Below are positions 29,901 through 34,759 of a stretch of 64,000 bases of DNA, one piece after another. How positions within the stretch are numbered: the first letter of the stretch is position 1; each line of letters opens with the position of its first letter. A program made the translations under genes and the position numbers. The stretch covers positions 124,001 to 188,000 of the forward strand of contig OX638329.1 of NCBI GenBank assembly GCA_951812755.1, written 5' to 3'. This DNA comes from an uncultured Latescibacterota bacterium. Lineage in GTDB: Bacteria > Latescibacterota > UBA2968. The notes under the pieces are model-generated. The model did not search any database. It saw nothing but the letters and a program-made list of their open reading frames with translations, and was not told the DNA's origin.

Positions 29901-32647
29901 CCACACAGGACGACTATTCCGGCATACCACAAAGCATCACCTTCACCCCAGGCGAGACCGAAAAAACTTTTGAGATCACTGCCACTGACGACGATATAGA
30001 CGATGACGACGAGACCATCGCACTCACCTTTGGCACCCTGCTACACAGGGTCAATGAGGGCAATCTCACAACAGCGATGGTAAGTCTGATAGATGACGAC
30101 GATCCCATAGTCGAAGTATCCTTTGGTGAAGCGAGTTACGAAACTACCGAAGGAGGCAGCGCGGCGAGAATAACCGTAACCCTGAGTGCAGATCCCGAGC
30201 GCACGGTGGAAATACCCCTGATCGCAACACCTGCCAATGGTGCCACACAGGACGACTATTCCGGTGTACCTGAGAGCATCACCTTTCACAGGGGTGAGAC
30301 GGAGAAGACCTTTGAGATCACCGCCACCGACGACGATATAGACGATGACGGCGAGACCATCGCACTCACCTTTGGCACATTACCACACAGGGTCAATTTG
30401 GGCAACCAATCCACCGTAACAATTATCGACACTGACCAACGCGGCATAACCGTGTCGGTGACAGAATTGGCCGTTCCCGAAGGAGATACCCGCACCTACA
30501 CAGTCGTGCTACACAGCACCCCGACAGCGCCTGTGACCATCGATATAACCGGAATGACAAATACGGACGTGTCGGTAGGCACAGCACAGTTGACATTCAC
30601 AGCAGAGAACTGGAACGTACCCCAGGACGTGGTGGTCGCAGCACAGGACGACACTGACGCAATAGTAGAAAGCGCGACACTCCGCCACGCCATAAGCGGC
30701 GGAGACTACGGCGAAGTCGTCGTGCCATCAGTTATCGTGACAATCATCGAAGACGACACACCGGCGATAACGATGGAGAATGAGAGCGTCATTGAACACG
30801 CCAGAGAGATGGTATTCACCGTCGTATTGGATATACAAAGCAGCAACGAAGTGACGGTGAATTACACGACCAACAGCGGCACGGCAGAAGCCCGCACAGA
30901 CTACACTGCAGTGCAGGGCACCTTGCGCTTTGCCGCCTTACAGACCGAACAGACGATCAGCGTGCCAATCATTGACGACGATATAGACGAGGACCCCGAG
31001 ACATTCACAATGACGCTGAGCAATCCCATGCACGCGACCCTGCCCGAGGCCACCGCCACAGGCACGATTGAAGACAACGATGCCGCAGCGCGGGCAATGG
31101 AAGTGCTCCTATCCAATGTGGGACGAATGGTGGCGACAGACGCCGTTGACGTCATCAGCAGGCGATTTGATCAGCGCTCATTCTCCAGGTCCGCGCTCAT
31201 CACACTCGGCGGACGAACCCTGCTGCGACACCACAGAGCAAGTGCTGAACAGTGGCACGCACTCGTGGGAGTGGCGCACAGTGTAATACAGGCCCTCGGC
31301 GTAGATATCTATACGCCAGCAGACCTGAGCATGCGGGGCGCTCACCTGTATGGGATGGATACGAGGGTGCGGACGTTCCGACCCAATGTAGCGAACATGG
31401 GGATGCAGACATCCCGACCACAGGGCATAGTACAAATGCGCCGGGTTACGCCATGGGAGTTGCTATCGCGCAGTGCCTTTAACATGCCGTTGAATCACCT
31501 GGATAAAGGGAACAGATGGACGCTTTGGGGACGGGGTGCAGCGAGCGGATTTTCAGGTCATCCAAGTGCCATACGCAGAATGACCTCGGATGGCTTCAGC
31601 GGATACATCGGCATAGATTACCAGGCGCGGGCAAATGTTTTGATCGGACTGGCCCTCACCCACAGCGTGGGCGACCTCAACTACAAAAGCAGAGATAAAG
31701 TCACGCTGGTGCCCGTCGATTTTGGCATCACGAGCGTACTGCCTTACGCCCATTATCAGGTACATCCTCGGCTGGGGATATGGGGCCTTCTCGGCGCAGG
31801 TCGCGGCAGTGTGAATCTGACAGACAAAGAGGGAATCGTTGAGACAGATCTGAAATTGCTGATGGGCGCGGCAGGGGGCCGGCAAGACCTGATGAGATGG
31901 CGGAAGATTAACTTCGCGATGAAAGCAGACGCCTTTATCGCAGCAATGGCATCGGGCGAAAACGAGAGATTGCCAGAAATATGGGAAGACGTGGAGCGCG
32001 TGCGGATGCTCCTCGAGGCGCGCACCACCTATGCATCTGGCATAGCATCGCAGTTCCGCCAGCGCATAGAAATCGGCGGACGCTGGGACATGGGACGTGT
32101 GGAGAAAGGCGCAGGCATGGACATAGGCGGAGGGATCGAATACGCGCACATAGACCGCGGAATTGGCCTATCCATAGACGGGCGATACTTACTAACACAC
32201 GAGCAGGTCGGCTACGGCGAATGGGGCGCGGGTCTGACGTTGCAGATCAATCCGGGATGGGGCAGGCCCGGACTGGTCCTGTCTGTGGCACCGGGATGGG
32301 GCGCACCCATCCGCAGCGCCGAGGCCCTCTATCGCAGCACCCCGGGACTGAGACTGGTACCTGTGTACAGGCCACAGCGCGAGATAGGGATGGAACCCGA
32401 CCGGTTTGAAGTCGATTTGGGCTATCGGCTGTTGACACACGCCGGAAATGGACTAATGACGCCTTATGGTGGGTTTTCAACCAGTGGGTGGGGCTATCAA
32501 AGCTATCGCATAGGCGGGCGTATGGAAGTGGGCAAGCGTATAGAAATAGGCGATGGCATGGCCCTGAGCGTGGAGGGCGAGCGCCAGGCACGGGGGCGTG
32601 GCGAGGCAGCTTATGGCATCTATCTGCGCGGGCACATGCGATGGTAG
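11921..32647 (+). CDS. Giant 6908-aa Calx-beta repeat autotransporter
   Basis: This is a complete secreted, probably surface-anchored protein of well over 600 kDa. The start ATG is fixed by AGGAGGG at 11909-11915. A signal peptide (residues 1-30, hydrophobic ALILILLCVLTV, cleavage near DAAAQ) is followed by diverged Calx-beta-like domains (to about 860). Next come canonical Calx-beta domains mixed with RGVxVxPTxLxVPEG modules (about 860-2770), ten SIGENGG-type repeats (about 2776-3890), a mixed zone, a Pro/Thr linker (about 4563-4588), fourteen 112-aa DIDDDDE repeats (about 4590-6168), a last RGI and Calx-beta pair, a helical linker and the C-terminal barrel (about 6525-6908). The acidic loops fit calcium binding. 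Barrel and linker resemble those of the gene ending at 9107. Adhesion or biofilm function is inference. Confidence 0.92.
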   Translation: MSFLLTTMLRRCCALILILLCVLTVPDAAAQTITLSLSPTSLTEDAGSADIAVTATLSATRSSATTITLSLAGTATEGAGKDYTAQDPLPTITIPANTATGNTTLVVSPRDDTFYEGDETIEVNGSAGSLTVTGASLTLTDNDEAPSVRLLFLDFFILSESVVTTPVTVALEARLEGGTTLEEDLDITIVLTGSTKDSDYTVNPDPLPTITINAGETTGRLTFTIAIIDDALSERETIHFGGRVDAPDPMLTIISAGGKEILDNDRVEFLLRSIKRTDEQGNGAWMYKDNPTNIIVKALSQPFTVALGAPATFTLTSNSFFTISPDPLVITIGADQVPPEASATVRVTYIAPDKETLSMDVVRQVSDATLNYDGPFQFRFPPHERPRINVLAGDNNYNLTSVELSDNERYIEGDRIFFRIHYTGSFISTRDPTLEFYLDDELRQATCILTCFYQVRSGDFANTIRVPVQGNIYPADAVFTHARSEQSVTLNSAITTEHTFSAQVRGGLNYIELLTDLESLQEGVGATRVEVQATILQGRLSGTDIEIPLVLTDDTTTPADYTVSGTQAITIPANQSSGSTTLLITPVDDYVKENRTETVQIAGGMSEYWVEGTNLKIIDAPSIMLSVSPSTITEDGGAQQVTVTAGLGDPSDQVRPRPIPVTLRLFGRAGSGDYSVAEQLIVTIPVNARSATKTLTFTPVNDRLLEGDETIVLRGSTPGLTVESTELTLIDDDMVPEVRLIIDDNTISESDGAATQVMVTAELDPSVITNNNTIVTLHLMGSAVQGSGGDYTAAWSPSNKQITVPALSDAGTAPVRLTLRPQQDDVAEGDETIEVEGMAVVGNTGVERIVRVATITLKDDDLPDVVIDPTALAVPEGGSNTYTVKLTTEPTGNVTIGMITVLSATDISTDRTALTFTPNNWNQAQTMTVRAVEDNDAIVDDPVTLTHTVSGGGYGDVEVDDVVVTITENDTPVLSIAPASLEEADANMTFTVTLNVFSDKEITVDYATSDGTATAGEDYTAVTATTLTFTAGTREQTISVPIIEDELDEDDETFTVTLSNVSNATLSGGGQTLSATGTIINDDRKPVVTLTPASQSVLEDAGSMAFTVTLDAESSKEITVDYATSDGTATEPDDYGQKTGTLTFSPGESLTEVVTVSIEDDELDEDNETFTMTLSTPVNAVFAGDASAINATGTITDDDDTPSLSIADARIEEASANMAFTVTLSAASAKTVTVDYATSDGTATEPDDYEEQASTLTFDPGETTKEIQVQILEDDIDEAEEETFTVTLSNPGNATIADATATGTIEDDDDPRVEVSFDAENYTVNEGETVTVTVRLDKDPERTVVIPLRRTHQDGATTADYSGVSSSLTFNAGETEIEIAFTAIDDNIDDDDEKVVLGFGTLPDRVSTGTGTATTATVAINDDDDPQVTVSYDKTSYSVAEGATQTVRVRLDKDPERTVEIPIDKTHQNGATEDDYSGVPENVTFNAGEMEKTFTFTATDDDIDDNNEKVVLGFGTLTDNRVTRGSSATITITDDDERGVTVEPTTLNVPEGESRTYTVVLKSEPTADVTVTVTVPSGRTGDVSVSGSPLTFTSSNWREAQTVTVSAVDDNAVTPDADVTLTHGVSGGDYAGESASSVRVTIINDDSPTLTIDDVRASEDTEMMIFTVELSQAIAEAVTVTYQTLNGTATAPSDYTAVTATPLEFASNQTSETISVSIENDALDEEDETFRVRLSNASNATIADAEAIGTIEDDDPEPVLTLSPASLSASEGAGSMAFTVTLGAASAKTVTVNFQTSDGTAESGKDYTETSRPLTFSPGGNLTQTISVPITHDALDEEDETFKVALSGASNATITGDEAIGTIEDDDPEPVLTLTPANQTVSEGAGSMAFTVTLGAQSAKTVTVNYATVNGTATAPSDYTATSGMLTFSPGDPLTRTFTVPIRDDDEDEDEEENFTLTLSAAVNATFSGGGTTLSATGTIRDDDVPLVRLEFIPGFQSVNEGEMVTVTVGLRGNADPERTLSIPLTVMGTPFAPDAGPNDYSGVPSSVTLNSSNRSSSFTFTAIDDNIDEGDGTRDYEQLRIGSGMLPDRVELTSAESRRTGAIRILDNDEAKLSIADESVRESARNMTFMVTMSVPSSREVTVRYETGDATATVGKDYTAANGTLTFSPGDTEKTFTVPILQDALDEEDETFTVSLSNVTNAAIEDNEATGTIEDDDEPPMLRIADASIEEHDEDMVFTVTLGAPSEKTIMVSYATSNNTAESGKDYTETSGMLTFSPGDPLMQEIRVPILEDALDEEDEEDFTVTLSGESNATISDASATGTIEDDDDPPALSIGDESESEDVGTMTFTVTLSAPSAKTVRVNYATSNNTATAPSDYTARNGMLTFSPGDTEKTFTVSIIDDALDEEDEEEFTIRLSLSSNANATLRDAVATGTIEDNDDPPVLSIAEESLMENGGTMRFRVRLNVASSRQVTVRYATLDGTATVDEDYTSAIGLLTFSPGTTEQTMSVPILQDAIDEEDETFTVRLSFPTSATLFGGGATLSTTGTIRDDDDPPVLSIRDASLEEEDAGMVFIVSLSAESAKTITVDYATMAGTATAGVDYTERNGTLTFEPGDLLTQTIAVPIIEDAIDEEDEETFKVTLSMASNATLMDDEATGTIRDDDDPPVLSIGTDQTLTEADADMVFTVSLSAASSKEITVNYATSNVTAESGKDYTARSGTLMFEPGESLIQTISVPIFDDNIDEEEETFTLGLSNVQNATLDDANATGTITDDEVTPTVTLTLTPTSIGENGEISTVTATLSGASSEAVTVTVSASAVSPAVSGDFNLSGNKRLTIAAGATTSTGQVTIRAVNNNVDAPNKTITVSGSASGGLDVADPTSQTLTIEDDEDTPTVTLTLSPTSIGENGGTSRVTARLSGRSSEDVTVTVFTTAEFPAVSNDFTQSGTTLTITSGATTSTGTVTITAVNNDTDAPDKEITVSGSASGGLGVAHPADKTLTIRDDEALPTVMLTLTPTSIGENGGISTVTASMNRPSSEAVTVTVSAVSVSPAMASDFTLSGTTLTIAAGSTTSTGTVTITAVNNGTDAPDKKITVSGSASGGRGVSAPDAVTLTITDDEDLPEVTLALSQTSIAENGGVSAVTAMLNRPSSEAVTVTVSAAAVSPAVSGDFTLSGNRRLTITAGQTMSTGTVTITAVNNDTDAPNKEITVSASASGGLGVAAPDAQTLTIVDDEDTPTVMLVLTPQEIGENGEVSTVTATLSGKSSQAVTVTVSAAAVPPAVAEDFTQSGTTLTITAGSTTSTRRVTIRAVDNNVDAPNKEITVSATVSGGGGAVAPTSQILTITDDEGAPTVTLVLNPSSINENGGVSTVTATLTGPSSDDVTVTVISASMDITLSTNKTLTITAGQTTSTGTVTITAVNNETDAPDKEITVSGSASADVTSPTSQTLTIVDDEDTPTVTLVLNPSSINENGGVSTVTATLTGPSSDDVTVTVISASMDITLSTNKTLTITAGQTTSTGTVTITAVNNGTDAPDKEITVSGSASGGRGVSAPDAVTLTITDDEDLPEVTLALSQTSIAENGGVSAITAMLNRPSSEAVTVTVSAAAVPPAVSGDFTLSGNRRLTIAAGQTMSMGTVTITAENNTVDAPNKEITVSATVRGGGGVIAPEDQTLMIIDDEGAPTVMLVLTPDEIGENGGTSRVTATLSGASSDPVTVTVSANAVFPAVSSDFTQSGTTLTITAGQTTSTGTVTIRAVNNNTDAPNKEISVSATVSGGGGAVAPTSQTLTITDDETTPTVTLTLSPTSIGENGGISTVTASMNRPSSEGVTVTVSAASGDITQSGTTLMITAGQTTSTGTVTITAVNNNVDAPNKTVTVSGSANGGLGVMDPTSQTLTITDDDTRGVTISTNDLTVTEGNSADYTVKLDTEPTGDVIIAVNVPSGSEVSVDDATLRFTTSNYNNPQTVTVTAEADEDAVADAPVTLSHTVSGNDYQGVSAANVRVTIIEANTPTLTIADVRAAENVGNMAFEVTLSVASSNAVTVDYATANGTAMAGDDYRARNGTLTFSPGGTRTRTISVPIINDTIDEDEEETFTVSLSNASNAMIGDASATGTIEDNDVPQVEVSFARDTYTVNEGSAVMMVVSLNKDPEREVIIPILTSHQGGATTADYSRIPPSVTFNAGEREKTFEITATDDGIDDDNETITLRFGNLPTRVTAGSPSTVEIAITDGDIPEVTVSFARASYTASEGGNAVTVQVRLSADPERTVIIPLTATGRNGAETNDYDLPSTNLTFNPTETVQTFTLTATDDDIDDDNETVELGFGTLPDKVSAALVRPTTVISLADNDTRGARVFPTTVNVPEGDSNTYVVELTSQPTAPVTVTVAGASGDISVSGSPLTFPPDDWREAQTVTVSAAEDNDALSDDPVTLTHAVSGGDYGAVTADAVEVRITENDAPVLTINDERGVENIGRMMFEVTLSQISSDVVRVDYATQGGSATQGTDYTQTSGTLTFSSGDTEKQIAVTIRDDAIDENDETFTVTLSNAQNAELANNEATGTIIDNDEPTPTPPTPTPPTPTPPTPTPPTPTPPPVLPEVIVSFGEASYEATEGGSAAMVRVSLSADPEREVTIPLTATPENGATDADYSGVPERITFSNGETSKTFEVVALDDDIDDDDESITLSFGTLPDNVEAGSPATATVSLTDNDVSVTVSFDQARYTAAEGGTAATIMVRLSADPKREVTIPLTVTSANGATSADYSGVPERITFSNGETSKTFEVVALDDDIDDDDESITLSFGTLPDNVEAGSPATVVLADNDDPVVTVSFDQTRYKTTEGGNTATIRVSLSADPERTVAILLIVTPKNGATEDDYAGVPQSIIFTSGETEKTFEIVAVDDEIDDDDESITLSFGTLSHRVNPGSLATVALADNDDPVVTVSFGQAHYRAAEGGRAATVRVSLSADPERTVIIPLSATPANRATEADYSGVPESITFTNGETEKTFEITATDDEIDDDDESITLSFGTLPDNVESGSPATIALIDNDDPVVNVSFGQVTYEATEGGSTAMVIVSLSADPERTVAIPLIATPANGATQDDYSGVPESITFTNGETEKTFEITATDDDIDDDDESITLSFGTLPDNVEAGSPATVALADNDDPVVNVSFGQVTYEATEGGSTAMVIVSLSADPERTVAIPLIATPANGATQDDYSGVPQSITFNSGETNKTFEITATDDDIDDDDESITLSFGTLSDRVEAGSPATVALIDNDDPIVAVSFDRATYETTEGGSTAMVIVSLSADPERTVAIPLIATPANGATQDDYSGVPQSITFNSGETNKTFEITATDDDIDDDDESITLSFGTLSDRVEAGSPATVALIDNDDPIVEVSFEQSTYETTEGGSTALVTLTLSADPERTVVIPLIAMPENGATQDDYSGVPQSITFNSGETNKTFEITATDDEIDDDDESMTLTFGTLPHKVRTGRPSTAMVSLIDNDDPIVEVSFDQTTYETTEGGSAALVTLTLSADPERTVAIPLIAMPENGATDADYSGIPQSITFHRGETEKTFEITATDDDIDDDDETMTLTFGTLPHRVNPGNFSTAMVSLIDDDDPIVTVSFDRATYETTEGGSAARITVTLSADPERTVVIPLIATPANGATQDDYSGIPQSITFHRGETEKTFEITATDDDIDDDDESITLTFGTLPHRVNPGNFSTAMVSLIDDDDPIVEVSFDRATYETTEGGSAVRVIVSLSADPERSVTIPLIATPANGTTQDDYSGVPESITFHRGETEKTFEITATDDDIDDDDETIALTFGTLLHRVNKGNLTTAMVSLIDDDDPIVTVSFGEASYETTEGGSAVRVIVSLSADPERTVVIPLIATPANGATQDDYSGIPQSITFHRGETEKTFEITATDDDIDDDGESITLTFGTLLHRVNKGNLTTAMVSLIDDDDPIVEVSFGEASYETTEGGSAARITVTLSADPERTVVIPLIATPANGATQDDYSGIPQSITFTPGETEKTFEITATDDDIDDDDETIALTFGTLLHRVNEGNLTTAMVSLIDDDDPIVEVSFGEASYETTEGGSAARITVTLSADPERTVEIPLIATPANGATQDDYSGVPESITFHRGETEKTFEITATDDDIDDDGETIALTFGTLPHRVNLGNQSTVTIIDTDQRGITVSVTELAVPEGDTRTYTVVLHSTPTAPVTIDITGMTNTDVSVGTAQLTFTAENWNVPQDVVVAAQDDTDAIVESATLRHAISGGDYGEVVVPSVIVTIIEDDTPAITMENESVIEHAREMVFTVVLDIQSSNEVTVNYTTNSGTAEARTDYTAVQGTLRFAALQTEQTISVPIIDDDIDEDPETFTMTLSNPMHATLPEATATGTIEDNDAAARAMEVLLSNVGRMVATDAVDVISRRFDQRSFSRSALITLGGRTLLRHHRASAEQWHALVGVAHSVIQALGVDIYTPADLSMRGAHLYGMDTRVRTFRPNVANMGMQTSRPQGIVQMRRVTPWELLSRSAFNMPLNHLDKGNRWTLWGRGAASGFSGHPSAIRRMTSDGFSGYIGIDYQARANVLIGLALTHSVGDLNYKSRDKVTLVPVDFGITSVLPYAHYQVHPRLGIWGLLGAGRGSVNLTDKEGIVETDLKLLMGAAGGRQDLMRWRKINFAMKADAFIAAMASGENERLPEIWEDVERVRMLLEARTTYASGIASQFRQRIEIGGRWDMGRVEKGAGMDIGGGIEYAHIDRGIGLSIDGRYLLTHEQVGYGEWGAGLTLQINPGWGRPGLVLSVAPGWGAPIRSAEALYRSTPGLRLVPVYRPQREIGMEPDRFEVDLGYRLLTHAGNGLMTPYGGFSTSGWGYQSYRIGGRMEVGKRIEIGDGMALSVEGERQARGRGEAAYGIYLRGHMRW
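20245..23610 (+). repeat. Ten SIGENGG-type repeats of about 315-336 bp
   Basis: Units starting P(T/E)V-L-L-SIxENGG recur ten times. Units beginning at 21971 and 22292 share an apparently identical stretch of about 190 bp (321 bp apart). A block of roughly 300 bp near 21180 recurs near 22515, displaced by 1335 bp, which indicates segmental duplication or gene conversion. Confidence 0.85.
25606..25685 (+). repeat. 15-bp microrepeat encoding a Pro/Thr linker
   Basis: About five copies of a gccaccaacgcctac unit encode PTPTP repeats, separating two repeat blocks of the giant protein. The linker in the first giant is also built from a 15-bp unit. Confidence 0.85.
25690..30425 (+). repeat. Fourteen tandem 336-bp (112-aa) acidic Calx-beta units
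   Basis: Each unit reads VxVSFxxxxYxxxEGGS, then SADPER, DDYSG and the acidic loop DDDIDDDDE. Spacing is 336 bp where checked (27051 to 27387; 27392 to 27728). The units at about 27387-27722 and 27723-28058 are nearly identical at DNA level, so the array has been homogenised or recently expanded. Confidence 0.9.
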
Positions 32648-32677
32648 TCATCGCGGCTTAAACCATGCCGCAATGAC
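32647..32677. repeat. REP-like palindrome at the stop codon of the giant gene
   Basis: Arms GTCATCGCGGC (32647-32657) and GCCGCAATGAC (32667-32677) pair with one mismatch. This is a member of the dispersed family seen at 36008, 38923, 43753 and 46166. Confidence 0.75.
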
Positions 32678-32718
32678 AAAGGCACCAACCAGCCCCCAGC
32701 CCTTCTTTTTTATCTGCG

Positions 32719-32745
32719 AAAAACGCTCAAATTATTCGCGTTTTT
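32719..32745. terminator. Bidirectional intrinsic terminator between convergent genes
   Basis: AAAAACGC (32719-32726) pairs with GCGTTTTT (32738-32745) and is followed by further T residues. It separates the giant gene on the plus strand from the SDR gene on the minus strand. Confidence 0.6.
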
Positions 32746-32771
32746 TTCTGCGTCATCTGCGGATCACACTT

Positions 32772-33530
32772 CTACCCCCTCCCCCCCTTCACACTCCACA
32801 CCGAACCCGACGTATAAGTATTGCGTTCAGAACACAAAAACTCAATCACCTCGGCCACCTCCTCCGGATCCGAATACCGCCCCATCGCCTGACCCGGGGG
32901 ACTGGCAACATGCTCGGGCGAAAACCTCGGCACCACCATCTCAGTCAACGCCCGCCCCGGCTCCACGCCATTGACAAACACCCCATCTTTGCAATACGCA
33001 TTGCCCAACGCGCCGATAAACGAATACACAGCCCCCTTCGACACCGAATACGGCACCTGATTCGGGCTACCATTGCGCGCACCCGAAGTAATCGTCACAC
33101 AGCGCCCCCAACCGCCTGCGAGCATGTGGGGAATTGCAGTCTGGTGAAAATGATAAACCCCGTACACATTGATACGCATCACCTTATCAAACTGCGCCAC
33201 AGGTTGCTCAAAAAACGGCTTCTCCCACCCCAAAATACCCGCACAACACACCAGAATATCCAGCCTTCCAAAACGCTCAACCGCTTGTGCCACACATGTC
33301 TGAACAGCGGACTCATCCGTCACATCAGTCTCCACAAACATCGCCTCCTGTCCCAATGCCTCGATCTTTTCAACCGTCTCCATCCCCTCTTCTGCCAGAA
33401 CATCGGCAATAACAACATCCCGCCCCTCCTCTGCAATCCGAACCGCCGTTGCCCCACCAATACCCCGCGCCCCACCCGTAACAAGCGCAACCCGCCGTTC
33501 CTTTTCCGCTGCAAAACGCAAATTCGACAT
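32772..33530 (-). CDS. Short-chain dehydrogenase/reductase (SDR)
   Basis: This 252-aa classical SDR performs NAD(P)-dependent oxidoreduction in the cytoplasm. It has the Rossmann motif TGGARGIG near the N-terminus, the NAG-equivalent CCAGILG, a catalytic Ser in ITSGARNG and the YSVSK catalytic Tyr/Lys pair. The start at 33530 is chosen over an ATG 27 bp upstream because GAGGAGGG sits just before it and would lie inside the coding sequence otherwise. The gene is divergent from the enolase-superfamily gene at 33632, and shared control with a sugar or sugar-acid pathway is plausible. Substrate is unknown; glucose dehydrogenase-like and oxoacyl-ACP reductase-like enzymes share these motifs. Confidence 0.9.
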   Translation of the reverse strand: MSNLRFAAEKERRVALVTGGARGIGGATAVRIAEEGRDVVIADVLAEEGMETVEKIEALGQEAMFVETDVTDESAVQTCVAQAVERFGRLDILVCCAGILGWEKPFFEQPVAQFDKVMRINVYGVYHFHQTAIPHMLAGGWGRCVTITSGARNGSPNQVPYSVSKGAVYSFIGALGNAYCKDGVFVNGVEPGRALTEMVVPRFSPEHVASPPGQAMGRYSDPEEVAEVIEFLCSERNTYTSGSVWSVKGGRG

Positions 33531-33542
33531 CTCACCCTCCTC
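33531..33542 (-). promoter_or_regulatory. Ribosome-binding site that fixes the SDR start
   Basis: The minus strand reads GAGGAGGGTGAG directly before the ATG at 33530, a near-perfect Shine-Dalgarno match. Confidence 0.7.
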
Positions 33543-33582
33543 ATATTCTATTTCCATTGCTCATTGTCGTCTCATAGGTTAA

Positions 33583-33588
33583 TATAAT
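33583..33588 (+). promoter_or_regulatory. Candidate -10 box TATAAT of the dehydratase-like gene
   Basis: An exact TATAAT lies in the 101-bp divergent intergenic region, 43 bp before the plus-strand start. No strong -35 box is seen at standard spacing. Confidence 0.35.
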
Positions 33589-33631
33589 CTAAGTTGCGAC
33601 CAATTCCATACTTGAATACAAGGAGTAAATC

Positions 33632-34759
33632 ATGAAAATCGACCAGGTCGAACACTTCCTGCTCGGCAACAGCTATGTCGTCCGCCTCACAACCGACACC
33701 GGCATCTCCGGCATTGGAACCTCTGCCTGCTGGGGTTATCCCGAAGCCATTCAATCCATAGCCAAAGTCTTCAAAGAATACCTCATCGGACAAAACCCCA
33801 TGCGCATTGAACACCACTGGCAGCACCTCTACCGCATGGCTCCCTTTCGCGGCACCGCGCTTTGCGGCGCAGTCAGCGCAATGGACATCGCCCTGTACGA
33901 CATCAAAGGCAAACACTTTCAAGTCCCCGTCTGGGAACTGCTCGGTGGCAACTGCCGCGACAAAATTCGCCTGCACCTGCTCGCGGGCGGTCCCACACCC
34001 GAACAAGTGTATAAAAACGCAAAAGCCGCCGTTGCCGAAGGCTTTACCGCCATCAAATTTGATCCCATCACAGGCGGATACCAGAACCAGGCGCAATCGC
34101 GCATCATACAAAACGCCGTCGAAATCGTCGCCGCTGCCCGCGAAGCCGCCGGACCCGATGTGGATCTCATCGTGGAAGTCCACCGCAAACTCACCCCAAT
34201 GGTCGCCGTAGCCCTGGGCGAAGCCCTTGTGCCCTATCACCTCTACTTCATGGAAGACCCCATCCAGATAGACACCATCACCACCCAGGCAGAAATCGCC
34301 AAACGCATCCCCGTACCCCTGGGCAATGGCGAACGCTTTACCTCAATATGGGAATTTCGCGAACTCCTCGAACACGGCGGACCCCAATACGTGCGTCCAG
34401 ACATTGCCCTGGCAGGAGGCCTGACCCACTGTAAAAAAATCGCCGCCATCGCCGAATCCTACCACTGCGCGGTCGTCACCCACAACTTCCTCAGCCCCCT
34501 GGGCACAGCCGCATCCCTTCACCTCGACGTTAGTATCCCCAACTTCATCACCCAGGAATACTCCAAAAACGACGAAAGCGAACGCAACGCCGTGTACAAA
34601 TGCGCGCACAAACGCGAAGGTGGTTATATCCCCCTTCCCGGAGCACCTGGCCTGGGCGTTGAACTCGACGACGCCAAAATCCCCGACACGCCCTTTGCCC
34701 CCCTGACCAAAGTCAGTACACCGAGACGAGAGGACGGATCAATCGCGTATGCGGTGTGA
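33632..34759 (+). CDS. Mandelate racemase/muconate lactonizing family dehydratase (galactonate dehydratase-like)
   Basis: This 375-aa enolase-superfamily enzyme has the MR_MLE layout: an N-terminal capping domain and a barrel with acid/base and metal ligands. The visible catalytic signature is IVEVHRK (acid/base His near residue 180), MEDPI (metal Glu), NGERF (metal Glu), RPDIALAGGLTH and THNFLSP (second catalytic His). This pattern is closest to the D-galactonate/D-mannonate dehydratase group, which removes water from sugar acids to give 2-keto-3-deoxy acids. AAGGAGT at 33620-33626 supports the start. The neighbouring SDR could oxidise a sugar before dehydration, but the substrate is not fixed by sequence. 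The end overlaps the methyltransferase gene by 11 bp. Confidence 0.88.
   Translation: MKIDQVEHFLLGNSYVVRLTTDTGISGIGTSACWGYPEAIQSIAKVFKEYLIGQNPMRIEHHWQHLYRMAPFRGTALCGAVSAMDIALYDIKGKHFQVPVWELLGGNCRDKIRLHLLAGGPTPEQVYKNAKAAVAEGFTAIKFDPITGGYQNQAQSRIIQNAVEIVAAAREAAGPDVDLIVEVHRKLTPMVAVALGEALVPYHLYFMEDPIQIDTITTQAEIAKRIPVPLGNGERFTSIWEFRELLEHGGPQYVRPDIALAGGLTHCKKIAAIAESYHCAVVTHNFLSPLGTAASLHLDVSIPNFITQEYSKNDESERNAVYKCAHKREGGYIPLPGAPGLGVELDDAKIPDTPFAPLTKVSTPRREDGSIAYAV

Noticed and set aside
12262-31435. Dozens of open frames on the opposite strand of the second giant gene
   Set aside because: They are shadows of low-stop repeat codons (GAC, ACC, GTG), with Ser/Val-rich non-protein-like sequence.
32598-33587. 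329-aa plus-strand frame over the SDR gene
   Set aside because: Basic, His/Thr/Pro-rich translation antisense to a clear SDR; starts inside the giant gene end.
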